Source: Excoecaria cochinchinensis (taxonomy: Eukaryota; Streptophyta; Magnoliopsida; Malpighiales; Euphorbiaceae). From it: a stretch of 64,000 nucleotides of DNA. Each line of letters begins with the position of its first letter. The stretch's first letter is position 1. The notes beneath the pieces were generated by a model. The model saw only the letters and a program-made list of their open reading frames with translations. It made no database searches and was not told the DNA's origin. Made by a program: the position numbers and the translations under genes. This document shows, piece by piece, positions 26,701 through 39,050 of this stretch. The DNA is taken from assembly GCA_947683425.1 (NCBI GenBank), contig CANTUQ010000050.1:12454501-12518500 (forward strand), written 5' to 3'.

Positions 26701-27398
26701 TAGAGGTGAGCATGGTCGGTTAACCGGTCCATGAGCTCCAATCCATTAACCAGTCCATTAATATCGATTTTTTGAAATTCCAGTCCATTAACCAGTCCAT
26801 TACCATCGGTTAACCAGTCCATCGGTTTTCGAATTTTCGGATCGGTTACCCAATATTTTTCGGTTAACCACTATAATTATAAATATATTTATAAATAAAA
26901 TTAAAATGTTCAAGATATTTAAAAATTAAAATTTTTTCACTATAATATAACATTATTGTTGTTAAAATAAAAATATTTGGTGGATATAAGCAAATTTATT
27001 TTTAAAAATTAATATTTAGTAAGTAAATATATTTACCGATCCATAATCACTTTTAATTAGATAAATTGTTATACTTACTAATAGCCAATTAAAAAAACTT
27101 AAAAACTTTAAAATAATTAGTATAATGAAAAAAAAAGTACATGATCACCTTTAATTAGGATAAATTGTTATATAAATTGTTATAAATTATTAAAAAATTA
27201 ATAAATTAACTAAAAATTCGGTTTCGGTTCGGTTAACCAGTCACATGAGTCAAAAACCATTAACCAATCCATTAATATCGGTTTTTTCAAAACACTAACC
27301 ATTAACCAATCCATTACAATCGGTTAACCAGTCCATCGGTTCTGTTTCGGATTTTTTTTTCGGTTAACAAAGTCCATCGGTTTTTTTGCTCACCCCTA
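26701..27398. mobile_element. Non-autonomous hAT transposon (third family)
   Basis: 698 bp. Left terminus TAGAGGTGAGCA and right terminus TGCTCACCCCTA are inverted repeats with one mismatch. An exact 8-bp duplication ATGTCAAG flanks it at 26693-26700 and 27399-27406. Inside, the left subterminal block 26743-26830 and right block 27257-27340 are direct, not inverted, copies built from CCATTAACCARTCCATTA and ATCGGTTAACCAGTCCATCG. No transposase coding. Confidence 0.92.
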
Positions 27399-27406
27399 AT
27401 GTCAAG
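27399..27406. repeat. Target-site duplication, right copy (third hAT)
   Basis: ATGTCAAG, identical to 26693-26700. Confidence 0.92.
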
Positions 27407-27409
27407 TAA

Positions 27410-29390
27410 TATATATGCATTTTAAAAAATAATAATAAATTAATATTAGTCAATTTAAATGGCTCGGTACACGTTTTCTTTTAAATAAAATTTTAAATTC
27501 AAGTCATGTGAATAAAAAAAAAATAAGGAGAGAATTTTATCCCTATAGTGAACCAATGTAGCATCAATTAAGTTAATTTGAAAGTAGTTAATAGAAACCA
27601 TATAAAAAATAATAATGATGATGATGAATGCATAGTTATTCTTCCCATAAAAATCGGAACTCTACTTATAGAATTATTAAAAGACCGAATCAATTGAATG
27701 ATTAAGACTAATTATAATGCTATTAGCTTACCTATGAACTTTATAATTAATGGTGTTATAGGGTGCTAATAGTAATATATTCCCAAAATGCATTTACCAA
27801 CGGATAACAATATCGAGAAAATTCCCGTGATCTGTTACCTGCAAGAAACAATAAAGGACCTGTGGAGATTTATGAATACTCCGACGGTCAAGTCAGTAAT
27901 TGACGAATAATAAATAAAAATTCAAAGAGAATTCGAGAGAGAAATACCCGATTTTCTGGATATTTATAGAGTTATATAGTAGAGTTTGAATAGGAGTCTA
28001 TGTTCCTATTTAGGTAGTTCCCCGAATTAAACAATATTCCTTTTTTAAGATTCTTTAGTTATCACCAACTAATTCAAGGAATAGAACATATATGAGCTCA
28101 TAGGTCAATTATCAAATTAAGGCATTTTTAACAAAATAGTTTTCTCTAATTAATTCAAGAGATTTTATTAAGTCACTCTAATTAAAGACTAACTTTTTTT
28201 TTTTTAATATTCACATCTTGATTACTCCTCATTTAATTAGGATATTCAAACAAAGCATTAAACAAAGTAATTACCTTGCATAAACTCACTAAAAGTTAAT
28301 TTTATTAACATCAAAATTCATAGTCTTTTTTTGTTATCTGATGGCAAACCAAACTCTATAAAAACGGAAAAACTTATATGACTAGACTCAAAAAATAAAA
28401 ATATTCATAAACCGAGTCAATAGTAAAATTTTACGTTAAATAAAAAATAGTAAAAAAAGGGTTACCCATCACATGTAACAATTCACTATTAACGTAGTGA
28501 AAGTAAAATTTATGGACATAGATTGCACAATAATTTTTAAATAGATATAAGTGATTTATTTTCTAACTGCTAGCAAAATTTCGATCATATAAAAAGAGAA
28601 TAATTTAGTGAGTTTCTAATAATTAATAGAGATAAACTATTAATGTAAAATAATGATTCATAATCGAATTTTAAATAATGATAACGTTTGGATAAAATTT
28701 CGAATCATAACTGAATTTTGAAGAGTCTAAACTATGTAATTGAGTTATCACCATCGAATGCCAGCCAGCTATTGGGCATGAGCATGTGCTGGAGTGTGCA
28801 CATTGAAATAGAGCACTTTTTCCACTCCATCACAGCCTCCACATCCTTTGTATTGGTATACTATTCCTCCTATTCAAAGGCATCATGTGACTGTAAAAAT
28901 CATCATTCTGCCAAGAAATCATAGCATTTGCCAATCCATGAGAAGGATTGGTCATATGATTCCTGTGGAAACACCAAACCAAACCCATCCCATTCCCATA
29001 AAGTTGCTTCCCCCTTTCTTTTTTGGTGCATCTTTACACATTGAAATTATTGATTAGTGGGCATATTTCATTTTCACCCCATCTTCTTTTGAAATTATTA
29101 ATAATATAATATGCATTAATTGCTATCTTTAACCTTTAATTTCTATAACTTTTATTTGTATATCAACTAGTCCCTTTCATTAAGATTCAATATATTCTAC
29201 CATTCTAGGTTCAATAATTTGCATTTATTACTATTATCTTATATTTTTATTTTCTTTTTACAAGTGGAGGTTATATATTAAACTTTAAGATGGATAATAA
29301 AGCACCATCCTTCCTCCTAAATAATCATGAATTAGTGGAGACATATTCTTTAGTCCTTTGAGCTTTAAAATTCTATTTCTTTCTATTTTT
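27410..29390. other. Intergenic DNA with one higher-complexity island
   Basis: Mostly AT-rich without genes. Bases 28735-29060 stand out as base-balanced and complex, with overlapping short ORFs (68 and 69 aa, plus strand) that resemble no family I know. It could be an RNA gene, a UTR or an old transposon fragment; see findings. Confidence 0.4.
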
Positions 29391-29565
29391 ATTAGTTTAT
29401 TTTAGCATTTTTTTAGAATAATTATGACCGATATTTAGATTTTTTTATTTATTTTTATTAGTTTATTTTATCATTTTTTTAGAATTATTATGACCGATAT
29501 TTAGAATTTTTTTTATTAGTTTATTTTAGCATTTTTTTTAGAATTATTATGACCGATATTTAGAT
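29391..29565. repeat. Three-copy tandem repeat, about 58-66 bp unit
   Basis: Units begin at 29391, 29457 and 29515 with ATTAGTTTATTTTA and each ends with ATTATGACCGATATTTAGA. Copies differ mainly in the length of their T runs. Confidence 0.85.
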
Positions 29566-29987
29566 ATTTTTTTAAAATATAGAGAAAGTGAGAGCAAAAG
29601 GTAAACAGTAAAGCAAATTAATGGATTTTTTATACAATTTAGTTTCAATTTACTTAATTCTAACAATACAATAATGATGATAAAAATAAATTAAAAATAA
29701 AATTTTAAGAGATAAAATAAAATTAAAGGGGTAATATTTAAATTTATTTGTCTTGAAAAATTCAAAAATAAAGATAAAAATTTCAAATAATCAAAACTAA
29801 ATCACTTAATTGTAAGAAATGGAAATTAAAATTATATTTGATATTTATCCCCATTAATTAAAAAAAAAGAAATAAAATTTGAGTTCGATCCATCAAATTA
29901 ATTATAATTTACATGAGAATTAAACTAAATTAAATTAAATTAAAGTTTGCAATTTGCAAATAAAAAAATGAAAAAATAAAGTTCACT

Positions 29988-30691
29988 TTATCCTGCTCCA
30001 CCACTACAGATCCCTGTTAGGGAGACTGGAAATCTACTACAGAGAATCCCAGCCGTTGATTGCCCATCATCAACCTCCGTCGCCGGAGGTAAAACTCTCC
30101 CATCAGCAAACAAAATCCGTCCATTCACCGAATTCCTCGGAGGCGGCGCCACCATCACACCCTCAAGCTCCGCCGCAGCATTACCGAAGAAAGCCCCATC
30201 TCCAAATCTCCGTTCAACCTCCAGAAACTCACCTAAAGACGCCGGCTTCGCCTCACCATCACTACAAAGCCTCCACCATCTTCGCCGCCTCAGCTCCACG
30301 GGAGTTCTTCTGCTCTTCTTTTTCCTGTTGTTCCGGTTGGAGCCACCGGAATTGACGGCGGTATTCACCGGAGTGTCCCGCGACTGAGAGGGAGCTCTGA
30401 AAGTAATGGTGGGGAAAGTGACGCCCATTAGAGTTCCTAATGTGGTACTTCTATCGTGGAAGAAAGAGCCTGTAGACTGCGAATAACAAAAACCCAAAAA
30501 CAATTTCACCGGAAAATTAAAAACCCTAAAACAAAACAGGAAAAATTAAAAAAAGATTCAATCTTTGATGAGTTGGGAATTGAGAGAGAGAGAGAAGTTA
30601 TGTGTACCTCAGTGTCGAGATCGGAGGAGGAAATGGAAGAGTCGGTGGGAGAAGATGGAGGAGGAAGCATGTGATTGGTTGGATTTAACAT
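29988..30691 (-). CDS. Plant-specific uncharacterised protein (190 aa, 2 exons)
   Basis: Exon 1 30691-30608 (MLNPTNHMLPPPSSPTDSS... to SDLDTE), GT donor at 30607; exon 2 30476-29988. Together 573 nt in frame. I recognise this as a conserved angiosperm family of unknown function, related to Arabidopsis At3g17950. Its hallmarks are an N-terminal MLPPPSSPTxSSISSSDLDTE block, then STGSFFHDRSTTLGTLMGV, a basic patch (NRKKKSRRTPVELRRRRWWRL) that could act as a nuclear signal, and a C-terminal Gly/Val-rich conserved part. No enzyme motif or signal peptide was seen. The start could instead be the internal methionine at 30670. The intron is 131 bp. Confidence 0.82.
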
Positions 30692-31690
30692 CTTAAAGTG
30701 TCGGCGAATGAGTGAGTTTTATAAATATTTGGGAGATTTTGCGGCGGAGAAGAAGGTGGAGATTGGAGAGAAAAGCCTGTACTCTGTACTGTGCAGAGCG
30801 TTGAGAGAGACCAGAAAGCGGATAGTCAAGGATAGGATTTTATTTTTTGTGCTTGTTTTGTGACTATTATATAGTCTCTAATTTATTATGATTATTATTA
30901 TTTTTTAAAAACCAAGTCCCCAATTTATTATTATATTTTTTATAAGTATATAATATTTAAAATTCATTAATTCGATAATTTATATTCATGTCTGGCCTAT
31001 TTATAAAAAAAATAAAGTGCAATTTTTTAAATATAAAAAAAACAGTTGCTAATGGTTGATATGCTAATTAAAAAAAATATTATAAGTATTTGATAAAAAT
31101 TTACTAATAATTGTTATTTTAATATTAATTTATCATTATAAGTATAATTTAATTATTGATATGAATTATATATATATATATACACACGTACACAAACTTT
31201 ATTTATTATTGTTATTATTATTGTTTATAAAAAAAATTGATGTAAATAATTGAAAGAACTATAATTAATAAAAAGTTATTATATTTTAATTAAATACTTT
31301 TAATTAAAAAGCTATCAGTTAGTTCAAAAAGTTAAACCAAACGCCATCTAAGAATATAGTTCAATAACTATATAATATATATAAGAAAATTCATCATAAT
31401 TCTACAATCGAACTTCTATTTTTATCATAAGTACGTTTGCTTTTTAATCATACCAAAAAAAAAATATATTTCTAAATCAAAGAGGAAAGGTCTAAATTTG
31501 ACTCAAAACTTCTTTAATATAAAATACACTTACTTTAAAAAAAGTTGTTAAAAAATAACTCTTAAAGTGATAAAATTGGCATATATTTACCTTTTTTTTA
31601 ACATGTATTACTTTTGGATATGGAACACTATGGCCCTTATAAATTCACATAGTTTATTGTGGCAATTTCTTTCATATTTAAAAGCTTAAG
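30692..31690. other. Upstream region of the 29988-30691 gene; AT-rich
   Basis: Bases 30692-30860 are base-balanced and GA-rich and probably carry the leader and core promoter of the minus-strand gene. A 62-aa plus-strand ORF here (30675-30863) has no recognisable relatives and is treated as chance. Beyond 30860 the DNA is AT-rich without features. Confidence 0.4.
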
Positions 31691-31695
31691 GTATA

Positions 31696-31940
31696 CTCCA
31701 TTTCTATATTAAATATTCATTTAAAAAGAAAATTTTATTTTATCGCTTTAGAAAAATAAGGTAATTTAATATTTTTTCCAAATATAATTTCTATATTAAT
31801 GAAGATAAAAATGGAGTATTTATTGAAATTCATTTTCTCGAAGGGCAAATTAATAAAGAGTAAGAGTGATTAATGATTTTTTAAAAAAAAAAAATCTAGT
31901 GAAGTAATCTAAATGGACACATAATATAAAATGGAATGAG
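31696..31940. mobile_element. Probable Stowaway-like MITE, degraded
   Basis: About 245 bp, with TA at 31694-31695 and 31941-31942. The left end CTCCATTTCTATATTAAATA and the complement of the right end CTCATTCCATTTTATATTAT are imperfect inverted repeats. Length is nearly that of the better-preserved MITE at 21368. No coding capacity. Confidence 0.5.
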
Positions 31941-31944
31941 TAAT

Positions 31945-32600
31945 TTTAATCATTTGTATAATTATTTTCAGACATTATTACATTTGTGATAGTATAGATG
32001 AATATTAATAAATGGTAATTTGGACTTAACTTGCATAAAATAAAGGTGAAAGGTATAAAAAATAATTACTCAGAATTGAGCATTTTTGTACCAAATTTTA
32101 TTATGTAATGAGTATTTTTATTTCAAAATAAACTATGAAGATATTTTAATTTATAAAAAACAAGTGAGGGAACATTTTTGTACCTTCAGTCTAAAATAAA
32201 AATAGCAAATATCAACCTTTTTTTCACCTTAAGACAAATTTTTTTGGAAGAAAAATAGAAACAAATTAGTTGTATGTCCAAAAGCTCATAAGCAAATAAT
32301 ACATGTGCTTAAAAGAAATAATTTTTAAAAAGCAAAACATTATTATTGGGCTGGGAGAGACAGCAATTTATTGGACCGCTATAATTAAGAGGTTGGAAAA
32401 AAAGGTGAAATCGACCCAATAAAATATTGATTATTGTTAAAGGAAAATTTCTTAAGGATCACATACCAAATCTTTTAGTAATTTGCGCCCTGCAATGACA
32501 ATTTGCTGTCCGCAGACAAGAAGCACTTGTAAAATGTGATCTACCAATATATTTCTTTAATATAAACAAGGTGCCAATTTACACCAAAGTCAAGATCAAA
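31945..32600. other. AT-rich intergenic DNA and 3' flank of the nuclease-like gene
   Basis: No coding content recognised. Bases after about 32450 are more complex and may be 3' UTR of the minus-strand gene ending at 32678. Confidence 0.4.
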
Positions 32601-32677
32601 TTTAGAATCACTATACGGCCAATGATCTTGAAAAGAATTCCACTACTATCCTGAAACTAAAATCACAAAGAAGCCAT

Positions 32678-34129
32678 TTACATACCCGACAGATCACGAA
32701 TATAGTCTTCCCACATGTTACTTGCAATAGTGTCTCGCAATTGTGAACTATACTCAAGCTGTTCTGTCTCAAAAGATTGAATGTCCAAAGCCTGGTTCTC
32801 AACTTGCATCACTGACTGATCCACCTCTAATGGGGGCAACGACTCTTCCATTTGTAGTATACTATCTTCTTCGTACATTCTGAAGATCAAATCATCGGGT
32901 TTCTCTTTGCGGATGTAGTTGTGAATCGCGCATGCTGCTACTACCAACTTAACTTGTGTCTGTAAAGGGTATGGAGGAGCTGACATCAGTATAGGGAAGC
33001 GTGCCTTCAGAGCGCCAAAGATCCGGTCAGTTGCATGTCTCAGCAATGAGTGCCTTTGATTGAATAGTTCTCTCGGCTCTTGAGGATGATATGAACCAGA
33101 AAACTCATTTGATCGTTGAGAAATCCCATTGTATGGGGATATGAAGCCAGGCATATTTGCATATTTGTTATCCACAAGGTAATACTTACCTGCATCATCA
33201 AAAGTACACCAAAAAGGAGCAGTATAACTTTAGTGAGCCAAAGAGAATGCAAATATAAGATCACGAAAAAAGAACGAATATATATTGAAATTAAACACCC
33301 CCAGTTGCTGCATAGATATGTTAGTTTCGATTGGGTCACAATGTTCAAGGTTACCTTCAGGGACCTGCAACTTGTTGCGCCTTGTAAGAGCTGAGTTTAG
33401 AACTCGCAAATCTGAAGCAGAGCCTTCCCAGCCAGCCAGAACATAATGGAACTTCAGATCAAATGAGCAAGCTGCAAGAACATTTTGTGAAAGTAATCCA
33501 TTCTTGTTGCGGAAGGGCCCTTGCTCATCCACACCCACCATGACTGGTATGTGTATGCCATCCACTGCTCCCACACAATCCTAGCCATAAAATTTTTAAG
33601 AGTGAGATGCAAGGGACCCTCCCTCAATTGAGATATCACGTCAAAAGTACAATAGTATTACCTTAAAATAAGGATAAAATCTAGGATCTCCTAGGATTTC
33701 TGGTGGAACTTCAGATCCTGGAGGCTGAAAGAAATCTAATGAAATTGCCATAATAGCATTCAAAACATTGTTGAAATGACGACTAATGGTTTCTCCTGAG
33801 TACCGGAATAATTCCTGAACAGCACGAGTACGTAGATTATGGCCAATAATGAACAGGAATATGGCTAACTGCTCCTCAATCTTGATTCTATTTGTGTGGC
33901 GTAGCAGGCCCTTGGCTTGCAGAATATCACATAGCTTATAGAATACCTGCTTATCCATGCGAAAATTTTCCACACAGCGGTCACTTGGACCACCCAGTAC
34001 TTCATCTACAAACTTGGTACCATTAGCTAAACTTAAACTTAATTCTTTAGGCATAAAGTTTCCAAAAACTCCATCCTTCTCCTCGTCAGAGCTCTCCATG
34101 GAAAAGTTAAACTCTACACTCAATAGCAT
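32678..34129 (-). CDS. Harbinger-derived nuclease-like protein (HARBI1/ALP1-like), 401 aa
   Basis: Exons: 34129-33662, 33580-33355, 33189-32678; 1206 nt in frame. The start may instead be the methionine of MESSDEEKDG at 34099. The N-terminal half carries a helix-turn-helix-like region (LAIFLFIIGHNLRTRAVQELF, FRYSGETISRHFNNVLNAI). The DDE_4 nuclease fold follows with VGAVDGIHI (Asp163), GSASDLRVL (Asp213) and, where transposases have a Glu in xERxFG, HATDRIFG (Asp286). VKLVVAACAIHNYIR is a family landmark, followed by an acidic tail. Plant relatives such as ALP1 are domesticated PIF/Harbinger transposases that work in chromatin complexes rather than in transposition. The gene has introns and no adjacent MYB-like partner ORF, in line with domestication. 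The leader probably includes a separate exon near 35.2-35.4 kb. Confidence 0.85.
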
Positions 34130-35420
34130 ACATGCAATGCATCACCACATGAACCAATGAAAACCTTGATTGATTCTCTGAGAAACATATCACTGTCTTA
34201 GGTTAAGATCAAGAACTATAATGAAACATTTAAAGCCTTGAACCTTTATTATTATTTTAATTACTTATTCGGGATACAACTTTGTATAAGACCCAATTAC
34301 GTGCCTACATAATCCTTAGCATTTGGTTTGAGAAGTGATAGTGATGGCAGAATGTCTTTCTATTTATTTCCCAACCTGGTTCTATAGACTTTCTCCCTTA
34401 TTTTCCCAATTAAAGATATAATATACGGCTCAGTTGAAAGTTTGCTTCAAAGAAAATCAATAAAAATGAAATGGAAAAATTCTTCTAGAATACAATTATG
34501 AAGTGATTATACAAAATGAAATGCTCAGTGCTTGTCCAGGATCTCCATTTCTAATATCTGTAGGACAATTAGTCTTTTTAAACGTATAATATATGTCTCA
34601 ATCTTCATTACTTCATTCAAAATAATCCAGTAAAATGAAATGGGAAAATTTCTTATAGAATAAATAATTTGAACTGACTATTCAAAATCAAATGCTTATT
34701 GCTTGCCCAGAATCCCCTTTCTACAATTCAAATAACAACAAATTCTTACTGCCGAAGGCAGAATAAACCAAGAAGAAAAAGGGGCAAATGAGATTAAAAT
34801 AATGATCGATTTAAAAGCCGTCAATGGTTCAATTTTCAGCACACTAAATTATATTCTACATGACAGTGATAGTGATTAAGCAATTCTCACCAGCGAAATG
34901 AAAAGTTCAGTTTCAAAAAGAAACAATAAAATGTGAAAAATTTCTTCTAGAATACAACCTTAAACTGATCATTCAGACCAAAAAATGCTTATTGCTTGCC
35001 CAGAATCCCATTTCTACAGTTTATGGGACAAGGAAAGGAGAAAACGAATAAATGCGACTCATAAAATGAATGATTTCCAAGCCGTAAATAGTTCAATTTT
35101 TCAGTGATTAAGCAATGATGACCGAAAATGAAATGGACAATGAAATACAGTAAAACGACCAGGGTTATCAGAAATCGCTTACCACCATGCGATCTCCGAT
35201 CAACAGCTGGCGTATTGGAACGATGAAATTGGCGTTCCAAATTGAAAACCAAATCTTCTGATCCAATGCTTAAAGGAAATTCCCAGAGAGTGAACAGCTT
35301 GATTGTAGAAGACGACGAAGCAATTGCAAAGGAACCAATCAATGAAGCACAGAAGGACGCAAAGAAATAACAAATAAAAAACAACGAGCAGAGAGTGAAG
35401 AAGGAAGATGAAGGTGGGGC
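34130..35420 (-). other. Probable 5' UTR intron and leader exon of the nuclease-like gene
   Basis: Base-balanced DNA upstream of the first coding exon. Bases about 35170-35400 read on the minus strand look like a leader exon (GC-richer, CT-rich, no ATG continuing in frame), with a possible donor near 35183. The intervening part holds the repeats at 34458-35018. Confidence 0.4.
34458..35018. repeat. Three diverged tandem copies in the 5' intron
   Basis: A roughly 95-bp block recurs at 34458-34552, 34628-34726 and 34923-35018. Each begins AATAAAATGAAATGGRAAAA and ends with TGCTTATTGCTTGCCCAGAA (or close) plus TCCYATTTCTA. Sequence between copies 2 and 3 also recurs after copy 3 (AAGCCGTMAATRGTTCAATTT, GTGATTAAGCAAT), so the true unit is about 200-300 bp. 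Confidence 0.8.
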
Positions 35421-36640
35421 TAGTGGGGTTCAGAATAGGGTTTTATTGGTACACTGTAGCAACTCAGTACAACCCATTTGATTTTCAAATGTATTTTTCA
35501 AAAAAATTACAATTTCCAAAAAAACCTAATAAATTGGTATATTTATTATTGAACATATTTTCGCTTTCACTCTATTCCATTATATATATATATTTATAAT
35601 ATTTTTATTGTTTTTATTATAATTAAACATTAATTAATTAAATTTAAATTTAAAATGAATTTGAGTGATGGAAACTAAACTAAAATTTAGCGTAAATTTA
35701 AATTTAATTGATTTTAAATAAGTTAATTTTTATTGAAAAAATATTAAATTTTATTGAAAGTCTAAAAATATCATATAAATAAAATTTAAATTTTGCTAAA
35801 AAAAATCACATACAATGAAATTGAGAGAATATAAATTTATTTAGTAATCGATATTTATTGGTCCAATCAATATGAATTTATATCGAGTAAATCTACCAAT
35901 AAAACAATGCACTCATTTATAAATATTTAAAGGTGCATTATTGAATATTACAAACAGTAAAATACATATGTATAATTAAAAAATGTTACAAAATTTTTAA
36001 ATATATAAAATAGTTTTTCGAAAAATAAATTCTTTAATTGAAAATAGTTTTTGATTTTTAACTTGAATCAATCATAATTATAAAAAAGGCATGAGATAAT
36101 GAGTAGTGAGTATTGGATCTAATAAGCTCACCATAGAGTAAATATAGTTTTATTTAAGAAATATAAGTATCGAATTACTTGAACCACTCGTAAATTCGTA
36201 TTTATAAGAGCATGTGATAACAAATAGCGAGTGTTATAATTATTAAAATTAAGTTTTTTTTTTTGATAAATTGTATGAGATTTGCTAAATTTAAGAGTAA
36301 TTTTTCTCTAACTATAGGATTCAATTTAATTTAGACCCACAAATTGAGGTTGATTATTAAAATGATGTTATAAAATAAATAACTTACAAAATTCATGCCA
36401 ATTTGGAACAATTTACAAGCCTAACTTTGAGGGAAGAGATGAAAACTTTCAATGGAATCAACGTTTTGTATGTGGGAAAACAAATAATTGAAAAAGCTTA
36501 CTCAAAAGTTGTGGAAGGAAAGCACAAGAATGTAGCATTTTCATACTATAAGATTGCTACTAATTAATAATCAATAAACGTTCTCAATTATTCATGTAAG
36601 GGTGTCATGTGATATATTTTGCAGATTTGGACATACTTTT
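35421..36640. other. AT-rich intergenic DNA, no gene seen
   Basis: Long A/T stretches, a short TA run near 35580 and no recognisable coding frame or transposon ends. Confidence 0.5.
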
Positions 36641-36981
36641 TATTATATAATCTCGGTCCGGGCCGAAACCGATCAAAAGCCAACTTATTGGTGGACACGC
36701 TTGGACTTTGCAAATAAACTACAGGCTTGGCCCAATTCGGCTCGATCTTATAATTTTTTTTATAAATATTGATATATTAAATCATTTTTGTGATATATTG
36801 TTTTCATAATATAATATATATGTTGTATTAAAAATTATTCTTTAATTATTTTTTTTGTAGCATGTTGGCCCGTTCCTAGCCCGCATCAAACCAGCTTTTT
36901 GTGTATCTGGACTCGTGCCGAACTTGGACAGAATTTTTTTTTTAAAAGACAGACAGGGCCTGGCCCATGCCCAAGTCTAGT
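36607..36981. mobile_element. Possible degraded hAT-like element
   Basis: CGGTCCGGGCCGA-rich DNA near 36652 and CAGGGCCTGGCCCATGCCCAAGTCTA near 36955 resemble the GGCCC-rich subterminal regions of hAT MITEs. Candidate ends CAGATTTGGACAT (left) and TAGACTTGGGCAT (right, complement) pair imperfectly. No 8-bp duplication could be found. Confidence 0.35.
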
Positions 36982-36989
36982 GGTAAATG

Positions 36990-39040
36990 GAGGGTGGATT
37001 TAGTTGAGTTACAAGGGGTTGAGCTATTTTATAGGCAATTTTTCACTGAGTTATAAATAGATTTGGTAGAATCAAATTGAGTCGTTTTAAAATGGATCAT
37101 AAACAAATTAGATTATGATTATAAACAAATCGAATTGTAAACTATTTTTTATCTTCTTACAAAAAAATGTTCATAAAAAAAATTCATTATATGACCTATA
37201 AAAATAATTAATTATATATATATATTATTTAAAAAATATATAAAATTACAAAAAATATAAATAAATTATAAATAAGTCTTAAACGAGTAAAGTCAAATGG
37301 ATCATATAATAGATTGGATTGAATCGTATCACTTTGCAGTTTAAATTTTAAAGAATTTGATCATAAATAGAAAATTTACGAATCGATTTTGTATTTAATG
37401 GATTAGGTGGAATTTATGAATCATATCAATTACAATTTATATGATTACCATATATAATTGTTTCAATCTCATTGTCCCCAATTAAAATCTATTTATCTCT
37501 AAATTATCTTGATTAGTGATGGTATTTAAGGTTAATTTCTAAATTATCCATGACCAACATTCTTTAATGTAGCTGCCATGGTTTTCTTGTCCCATTGGGG
37601 TGGGTTTGGCATTGAAACATAAGCTATTGATTCTTCAATTTCATTGTTTGCATTTGTGAAGCTTCAAATATTGTCTTTTTCTATTCGTTCCAAATTATAA
37701 CATATTTCCTTTTCGAAAATACAATCAAGTCATTAATTTCTAATGTACCCTTCTTAACATTTCATATATACTCTCTAATAATTTAATTACAGATAAATAA
37801 ATAAATAAAATATAAATAAATTATATAGTTCAAATAATATCATTCACTTGGTATTAAAAGTACACTTATCTATTCGAGATAGAAAAAATATATTAATGGA
37901 CGGATAACATTGATCTGTACTTTCAGAAATAATAATGGGGATATTATAACCGAAGAGTGTTTTTATTTGATACTTAATGAACGCTTCATTTTCTATATAA
38001 AAGAAAGAAAGAAAATAATAATTTTTTTTTTTAAAAAATAGACTATAATTTTAGATAAATAAAAAATAAAAAAGCTGAAAAATATATTTTTTGAAGGGGA
38101 GAGATAGCAAAAATAATAAAAAAAGAGATTATTTTCTAAAAAAAAGGTTTTGGTGTAACAACCACATGGTTCATACCAACTCCTCCAGAACAATGAATAT
38201 TTTTATTTTGCCTAAAAGAAAAGTATTTACAAACTCAATATAATAAAATACCCTAAAATGAAATCATCTAGACATAATTTTATTGGCTTGGTTAGGAAAA
38301 GGAAGGTGAGTAAATTGCGTAGGTGAGAAGATAGGTGCTATCTATGAATTTATTTTATTTTATTTTATATTTTTATATAATTAAGCTAACATCTAAAAAC
38401 AAGCATTGCTAATTACTAATTACCGCATGTTACCATTATCCACTGTTACTATCGAAGAAGTTCAGAGATATAATCCAGTAACTTCATTTATTTCATACAT
38501 CTTATGTACTTTTAACTTTTATAAGTTTACCTGTACTTTACAGATGTATTTTTTATTATATTAATGAAAGTTTAATTTGCATTCAAAAAAAAAAAATTAC
38601 CGTGTATAATTGCATTTAATTATTAATTTGGTGCATAAAATAATTTATTAATCTAATTTAAGACTAAAATTTATTAATAATTTGAATACAGTGCATTAAA
38701 TCAATAATATGTTGATATACATGAAAATATATTATTAATTTGGTGTAATATATACAGATAACTGATTTTTTTTTTCAATAAATTGTTATATATGATTATT
38801 AATAATTATTAATTTATTATTTTTTAATGTTAATATAATATTATGTTATTAATTTTTTAAATTATTTTTATTATATTTTATAATACTTTTTTGGATGAAA
38901 AAAATTTAAATAATGATTAAATTTTTAATTTTTTAAACAGGTTAGACAAGTCCAAAATCAAAATCCCGAACAACAACTTTATATAATTTCCACATCATCA
39001 GTGGGTCCCATGTGATTTGGTGTTATCGTTGTGATCTCCA
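36990..39040. other. AT-rich intergenic DNA
   Basis: No gene recognised. A base-balanced patch at 37545-37680 has no coding signal. The final part is promoter-proximal to the fusion gene at 39210. Confidence 0.45.
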
Positions 39041-39050
39041 CGTTGTGTCC

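Noticed and set aside
30056..30355. 99-aa plus-strand ORF
   Set aside because: Antisense shadow of the Ser/Pro/Arg-rich exon of the minus-strand gene; no family resemblance.
32678..34129. Active PIF/Harbinger transposon
   Set aside because: No flanking inverted repeats with a 3-bp duplication were recognised, no MYB-like second ORF is adjacent, and the third catalytic residue differs.
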